DNA from: Plantago elongata
Taxonomy: Eukaryota > Streptophyta > Magnoliopsida > Lamiales > Plantaginaceae
Length of the DNA: 22,933 nucleotides
Direction of reading: 5' to 3'
NCBI GenBank assembly: GCA_036897095.1
Contig: JAYMSP010002684.1
Location: 1 to 22,933, forward strand
The notes beneath the pieces are model-generated. The model made no database searches, had not been told where the DNA came from, and saw only the letters and a program-made list of their open reading frames with translations. The position numbers and the translations under genes are program-made. Every line of letters begins with the position of its first letter. Positions within the stretch are counted from its first letter, which is position 1. Positions 18,795-22,933 of this stretch are shown in pieces.

Positions 18795-19660
18795 TTTTAT
18801 TCGGTGTAATTGTAACAAGTAAAGTTGCTCAAATGATAATTCATTAATCTTGATTTAAAGCGGATACAAATCTCTAGTATAATCCTCTGATTCTAGTTTT
18901 CTAAGACGACGAACTTGGATCTTGAAATTCTTCAGTTTAAAACTTTTGATTTCAAAGTCGATTGAATGTCGATGCGAGGGCTTCTTGGCTTGATCTCGAA
19001 TCGAATTGGCGGACTTAGAAATGTTTAGAGCGAACGATGACGATCTTCTTGAAGACTTGATGAACTCTTCGAAGAATGCTTCTTGATCGTCGCAGGAATG
19101 GCTTTTGATCTTGTTTTAATGTTGGTTGATCGCCTAGAAACGTTTCTCCAAATGTGCGAAGACTTTTTCTTGGATCAAATGGCAACTATTCTTCTATTCT
19201 TGAATGAACTGCTTGAACGCTTGATCAAACTTCAAGGCGGATCTTCGGAAGAAGCTGGCGGCGCTTGGAGGAAGACGACGAATCTTGGGAGGAGAAGGGT
19301 TGTTCTTGCTCTTCCTTGCTCCTTGCTTAATACTTCTTAGCTCCATGCTAAATCCTTCTTACCTCCTTGGTAAATCAAAATGTGTGTGAAAATGAAGGGG
19401 GAAGGCCTCTATATATAATTGTTTGGAAGAGCATAAGAAGAACATATTCCCCTCGAATGTAGGAGCCAATCCTTTCTAGCCCAATCCTTCATGTGTAATC
19501 TTAGTCCATACTTCTAGCCCAATTTCATCGTACGCAGTTCAGTTTGAACGATTTATTCCACGTTGACTCGTACGACATAATTTGATCTAATTTTATATAT
19601 TAGAAAATGATCTAGAATTTTATTTTAGAATTTAATTTAGTAAAATTTCAAAAAATACTA
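18795..19660 (-). mobile_element. LTR of an LTR-retrotransposon (solo or truncated), minus strand
   Basis: Read on the minus strand, the stretch has the order expected of a long plant LTR. An AT-rich U3 is followed by a TATA box (TATATATAGAGGCC, about 19423-19410) and a transcribed part. It ends gagatttgtatccgctttaa, then ttacaccgaataaaattttg and ggtac; the last bases resemble the start of a primer-binding site. The following sequence is unrelated, and no second LTR, gag or pol lies in the window. The terminal TG...CA is not clear, so the limits are approximate. The 85-codon plus-strand frame inside it is fortuitous. Confidence 0.5.
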
Positions 19661-19669
19661 GGGGGCTGA

Positions 19670-19709
19670 TTGGAGTAGCATCCAAATGCCCATTTGGATG
19701 CTACTCCAA
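19670..19709. repeat. 40-bp near-perfect palindrome (19-bp arms, 2-nt centre)
   Basis: The arms 19670-19688 and 19691-19709 are fully complementary, reading ttggagtagcatccaaatg on either strand, with CC in the middle. It begins about 10 bp after the LTR. It could be the two terminal repeats of a MITE joined after loss of the interior, or one end of a larger element. Confidence 0.95.
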
Positions 19710-19909
19710 GATTTTACGTTTGGTGTGGCACTCAAATTCCAAAGATTCAAATGCTTCTACAGTTCCAGCATTTTGCAACAGCCTATAGTCTATTTGCCAC
19801 AATCATTTCCCAGTCAAACCAATTATACCAATCAAATCAACTGCAAAACACCCAATTTGCAAACTAAAACCTAAAACACATTCACACTGCATATGAACTG
19901 AAATTGGCG

Positions 19910-20460
19910 GAGACAACAGACGAAATACCTTGATTGGGCCCAAATTGAGTCGATCGACGGGTCGGAAGTGGCGTGAAATCGTGAAAGTTGAGTCGAGTTG
20001 GTAAACTATCTCCACCGACGGAAATCTGACGGAAAGCCTTCTCCACCGACGGAAAGCTGAGTCGAGTCTCTTCAGTGGCGTGAAAATCGTGAGTCGACGG
20101 AAAGCTGAAAGCTGACGGTAAGACCAAATCGTGAATCGAGTTGGTTAACTGAGCCGACGGAAAGCTGAAAGCCAAAATCGGCGTGATCGAAAAGCCACAG
20201 CGTGAAATCATGAAAGGCACAGTGAGGTGTTGCTCGGCACAGTCAGTCGTCGATGGAGAAGATAGTGTCGGTCGGTGAAAGGAGATGGTGAAAGGCACAG
20301 TGAAAGGAGAAGAAAGTGAAAGTGAGAAGAAATGAAAATGAGTGGTGGGTGATAATTGATGTTGTTGATGGGTACAGAGAAATGAAAAGGAGTGGTGGAG
20401 ATTAGTGGATATACTGTTGTCTGTTTGTGTGTGTATATGGACATACATATTAATTTTGTT
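19910..20460 (-). other. Block of short degenerate repeats, possibly a transcribed leader
   Basis: The motif ccgacggaaagct (with small changes) recurs at 20015, 20046, 20094 and 20154, together with agtggcgtgaaatcgtga and gtcgagttggtaaac repeated in variant form. On the minus strand the frame is open for 188 codons (20448-19882). Its Ser/Phe/Pro/His composition reflects CT-rich DNA, and a splice-donor-like CAAG|GTATTT lies at 19932/19931. It could be the untranslated first exon of a transposon or of a young gene. I do not call a protein. Confidence 0.35.
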
Positions 20461-22047
20461 CAGTTTGCTTATAAAATGTTGGATGTAATTGTTCAGTTTG
20501 TATTATTACTCTCGTTCAGTTTTGCTCAACTACTTCAGTTTCTAAACTCCACCTATATAATTCAGAACCTAAAGCTACTATGCGCGTGTAGATAAATTAA
20601 ACACCAAGTAACAGGCCAACTACTCAACCAAAATACCAGTTAACGACAACATGAACCAATATAACAAGCAGAACATAGCCTAACTACATCATATTTGAAA
20701 TTCATATTCATGTCCTTCCAAGTCTCTAGCTATCTTCATAACAAGTAAAGTATAGCCAGTTCACATAATACACTCAACTTGTGGACAAAAAATAGATATT
20801 GACTGATCTGCCTACCGACTACATTCATCATCAGGTTCTTAAGTGCAGTATCCTAATAGTTTATACACAAATTACAAGGAAGCAGGCCAAGGTACATAGG
20901 GAGGCAGGAATTAACCAATATATGGGTGCAAGTTCCAGATTCAATCTTTTACCAATATCAGAAAAGCTTGTAAACATACTGACAAGCATAATATTCGGGG
21001 TTTTAGGAGGAAAAGTACCAAATCCTATAATTGGTTGATATCAGATGTTTTATTTATCAAGAGAATTTATAAAAGCACTTGTTAGGTATGTTTTTGATAG
21101 CAAACTGTTTCACTCTTTAAAAATCTATTCGGACCATCAACGACATCCCAAATTCCTCAAATTAAAATTCCTAGCATAGCTATATCAGTTAAAAAGTTTC
21201 TGTAAAATATGGAGATTTTTAGAAGTTCAAAATAACAACCAGAGAATTAAGCGACACAGGATGTTCGGAGAAAGGTTTGAAATGACAACACGTATACGTA
21301 GAACGATCCATAACTCATCATGCAAACTAGGCAAGCTACCAACTGGACACATCTCATAGTTTCATTTTTAATAAATCAAAATACATAAAATCGGTGGATT
21401 GACCAGCCCAGACAATTATACAATCTAACTGTGATCTCAAGCTAATGCCAGCAATAATACTGCAAAGGACTGGCTTTAAGATAACCTCTTGGGGTCATGT
21501 CACACACTCCAGCTTGTACAGGATCGGCATGACAACTTTATTGCATAAAAGTTCCACTAAGGTAGTATAAAATATACGTATATGAAAAAGAGAAAGTGAA
21601 ATGATATCCTACATTAAGCCTTTTGTGGTTGCAAGTTGTAACACATGTATGTTGTTAGGAACTCCCAATTTGCTAAACCAGTCAACTAGATAAGCTAGTA
21701 TGAACATCAAATATAAGCACGTATCATTCACTCAATCAATCGAAGCCAATGTACTCAGATATCAATTACGCTACTGATTAAAACAAAACAACAGTAGAAT
21801 TGCTTCAATTCCATATTATAAACGCAAGTGCAAAGCATAGCACCCGTTAATCATCAAGAAAGATAACAATTACAAGAAAAGTCACAAACCAACACACATA
21901 CACGGGAACATAGCAGAGACTGACCAAAGCTACGAAAATAGAGCACAAACTCAAATAATAAAAGGAAGAGATTTTGAATTCACAAGAGAAAACACGAATA
22001 AACTCAATTACCCATTCCATGTCAAAATACGAGGATAAAGCTGCTTA
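20461..22047 (-). other. AT-rich region, possible long intron of the right-end transcript
   Basis: The sequence left of the strong donor at 22049/22048 has intron-like composition on the minus strand and no recognisable exon. Three copies of gttcagttt occur at about 20457-20520. The plus-strand 79-codon frame at 20799-21038 has no family resemblance. Confidence 0.35.
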
Positions 22048-22048
22048 C

Positions 22049-22330
22049 CGGAAAGGAAATTGAAAAAGGCTAAAGCATGAACAACGAACTCAAAGCTCCC
22101 AAAATCCAGAATTCAGTGCCAGGCGGAATTCGAGCTGAAGATGTCGGATAGGGAAGATGGAGAACCAACGTGAGCAGTGGCGGAGGTGGTGGGTAATTGT
22201 GGTGGCGGAGACGAACTGGTGTGGTGGTTATGGCGGGAAGTGGTGGTGGTGGAACGGGCTGAGGGCAAGGGAGTGCGAGAGGCGGAGAACGGGGCTACAG
22301 CTTCTATTTCCCGGCCGAGGTGGTGTGATC
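22049..22330 (-). other. Probable non-coding first exon (5'UTR) of an unidentified minus-strand gene
   Basis: On the minus strand a TATA box (22364-22357) is followed by about 280 nt of GC- and CT-rich sequence and a strong donor, TTCCG|GTAAGC, at 22049/22048. Across the exon the minus strand has only one ATG, at 22078-22076, and it reads ATG CTT TAG. This is the profile of a 5' leader, not of a coding exon. The following intron and coding exons were not found further left in the window, where transposons have accumulated. It may belong to a gene with a very long first intron, a disrupted gene or a non-coding RNA. Confidence 0.5.
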
Positions 22331-22338
22331 GCGGAGAA

Positions 22339-22349
22339 GGGGGGGGGGG
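22339..22349 (+). repeat. G11 homopolymer beside the TATA box
   Basis: Eleven consecutive G (C11 on the transcribed strand) lie between the TATA box at 22357-22364 and the expected start site. Its length may be unstable. Confidence 0.8.
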
Positions 22350-22356
22350 AGACGGA

Positions 22357-22364
22357 TATTTATA
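22357..22364 (-). promoter_or_regulatory. TATA box, minus strand
   Basis: TATAAATA on the minus strand, placed 25-35 bp before the inferred start of the ATG-poor leader exon. Confidence 0.55.
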
Positions 22365-22933
22365 GCCGAAGTCCGGTCGACTTATTGGGGAAGAAGGCTT
22401 CCCGGTCACGATTCTTCGCAGGAAAGGAAGGGCAATATAGGAATTTCCGGTGGCGGCTTGTCGGTGTCTTATCGAAGAAGAATACGGCGTGCTTCGTGGC
22501 TAAGAAAATGGGAAAAGGAAATGGCGGATGGAGGATTGAACGGGAAGGGAAGGGAGAAGGAATTCGGGAAGAAGAAGATAAGTAGGGGTATATGGGTCAT
22601 TTGCAAGTATGTAAACCTAGCTTCTTCTGGACTCCAAACGGCTTGTAAATAAATTTTGAAAAATAAAAATTCGATATCCGGGACGATACTGGACACGAAC
22701 TGGACTAGGACCAAAAATAAAAAAATAGATTTTATTATTTTATTTTTATTATTATTTTATTAATTTAATAATAATTTAACTCTTATTCGTAATTAACTGG
22801 CGATTATAACCGGCCGTTAATTTTCAAATTTGACTCGTTGTTAATGGTCAAATATATTCACACACGTCGAGTCAGTAGTCAATGATCAGTAAAAATAATA
22901 ATATTATCATCAGATTAGTTTCGAATACAACGT
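22365..22933. other. Upstream flank of the right-end transcript
   Basis: Purine-rich on the plus strand to about 22585 (agaagaag, gggaagggaagggagaagg), then very AT-rich. The 142-codon plus-strand frame at 22157-22585 has a low-complexity Gly/Arg/Trp/Lys composition and lies opposite the leader. No gene is called. Confidence 0.45.

Noticed and set aside
19083..19340. 85-codon plus-strand open frame
   Set aside because: It lies antisense within the LTR-like sequence and has no domain or homologue known to me.
19882..20448. 188-codon minus-strand protein
   Set aside because: Composition follows CT-rich repeats, no domain is seen, and a splice-donor-like site lies inside. Kept only as a repeat block.
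22157..22585. 142-codon plus-strand protein
   Set aside because: Gly/Trp/Arg/Lys low-complexity translation of GGTGGT-rich DNA opposite a better-supported leader exon.
1..22933. CRISPR array or bacterial operon
   Set aside because: No regularly spaced repeats with unique spacers. Introns, SINEs and plant gene families show a plant nuclear genome.

Overview
The window is nuclear DNA of a eudicot plant. It is AT-rich, its genes are interrupted by GT-AG introns, its protein genes belong to plant or mitochondrial-ribosome families, and the intergenic space is filled with short plant-type transposable elements (SINEs, MITEs, LTR fragments). Nothing fixes the species; an asterid is only a guess.

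Layout. Bases 1-5100 are intergenic and repeat-rich: a 105-bp tandem duplication at the left edge, a ~684-bp inverted-repeat element (541-1224) with a GC-rich palindromic core, a diverged MITE (about 1651-1960), a 178-bp tandem duplication (3120-3474), a tRNA-derived SINE with target-site duplications (3494-3730) and probable LTR-retrotransposon debris. At 5195-7717 (+) lies a three-exon gene for a plant intracellular Ras-group-related LRR protein (PIRL, 511 aa). Converging on it from the right is a gene for a mitochondrial-type ribosomal protein bS6 (148 aa, minus strand, two coding exons 10505-10323 and 8866-8603). That gene appears to have an extra 5'UTR intron and a promoter with four TGGGCY (site II) motifs at 11671-11784. 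Two copies of one very short SINE family sit in its two introns, both antisense to the gene; one has a perfect 21-bp target duplication.

At 13310-13687 and 15373-15729 are two intronless tandem paralogues (125 and 118 aa) of a Cys/His-containing plant protein family that I cannot assign a function. They share six cysteines, an IRRSWSEGCLAL block and a TRTQTQL block, and both have a TATA box and a CAA-rich leader. A 162-bp MITE follows the second copy (15922-16083).

Bases 16.1-20.5 kb hold no convincing protein gene: a Stowaway-like MITE, a 21-22 bp minisatellite, an LTR on the minus strand (about 18795-19660), a 40-bp near-perfect palindrome and a block of degenerate repeats. At the right end a TATA box, an ATG-poor GC-rich leader and a strong splice donor on the minus strand (22364-22048) look like the non-coding first exon of a gene whose coding exons I cannot find in the window.

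The genes show no common pathway. PIRL proteins are cytoplasmic LRR scaffolds, bS6 acts in the mitochondrial small ribosomal subunit, and the tandem Cys-rich pair is the least understood part and the best candidate for an undescribed system.
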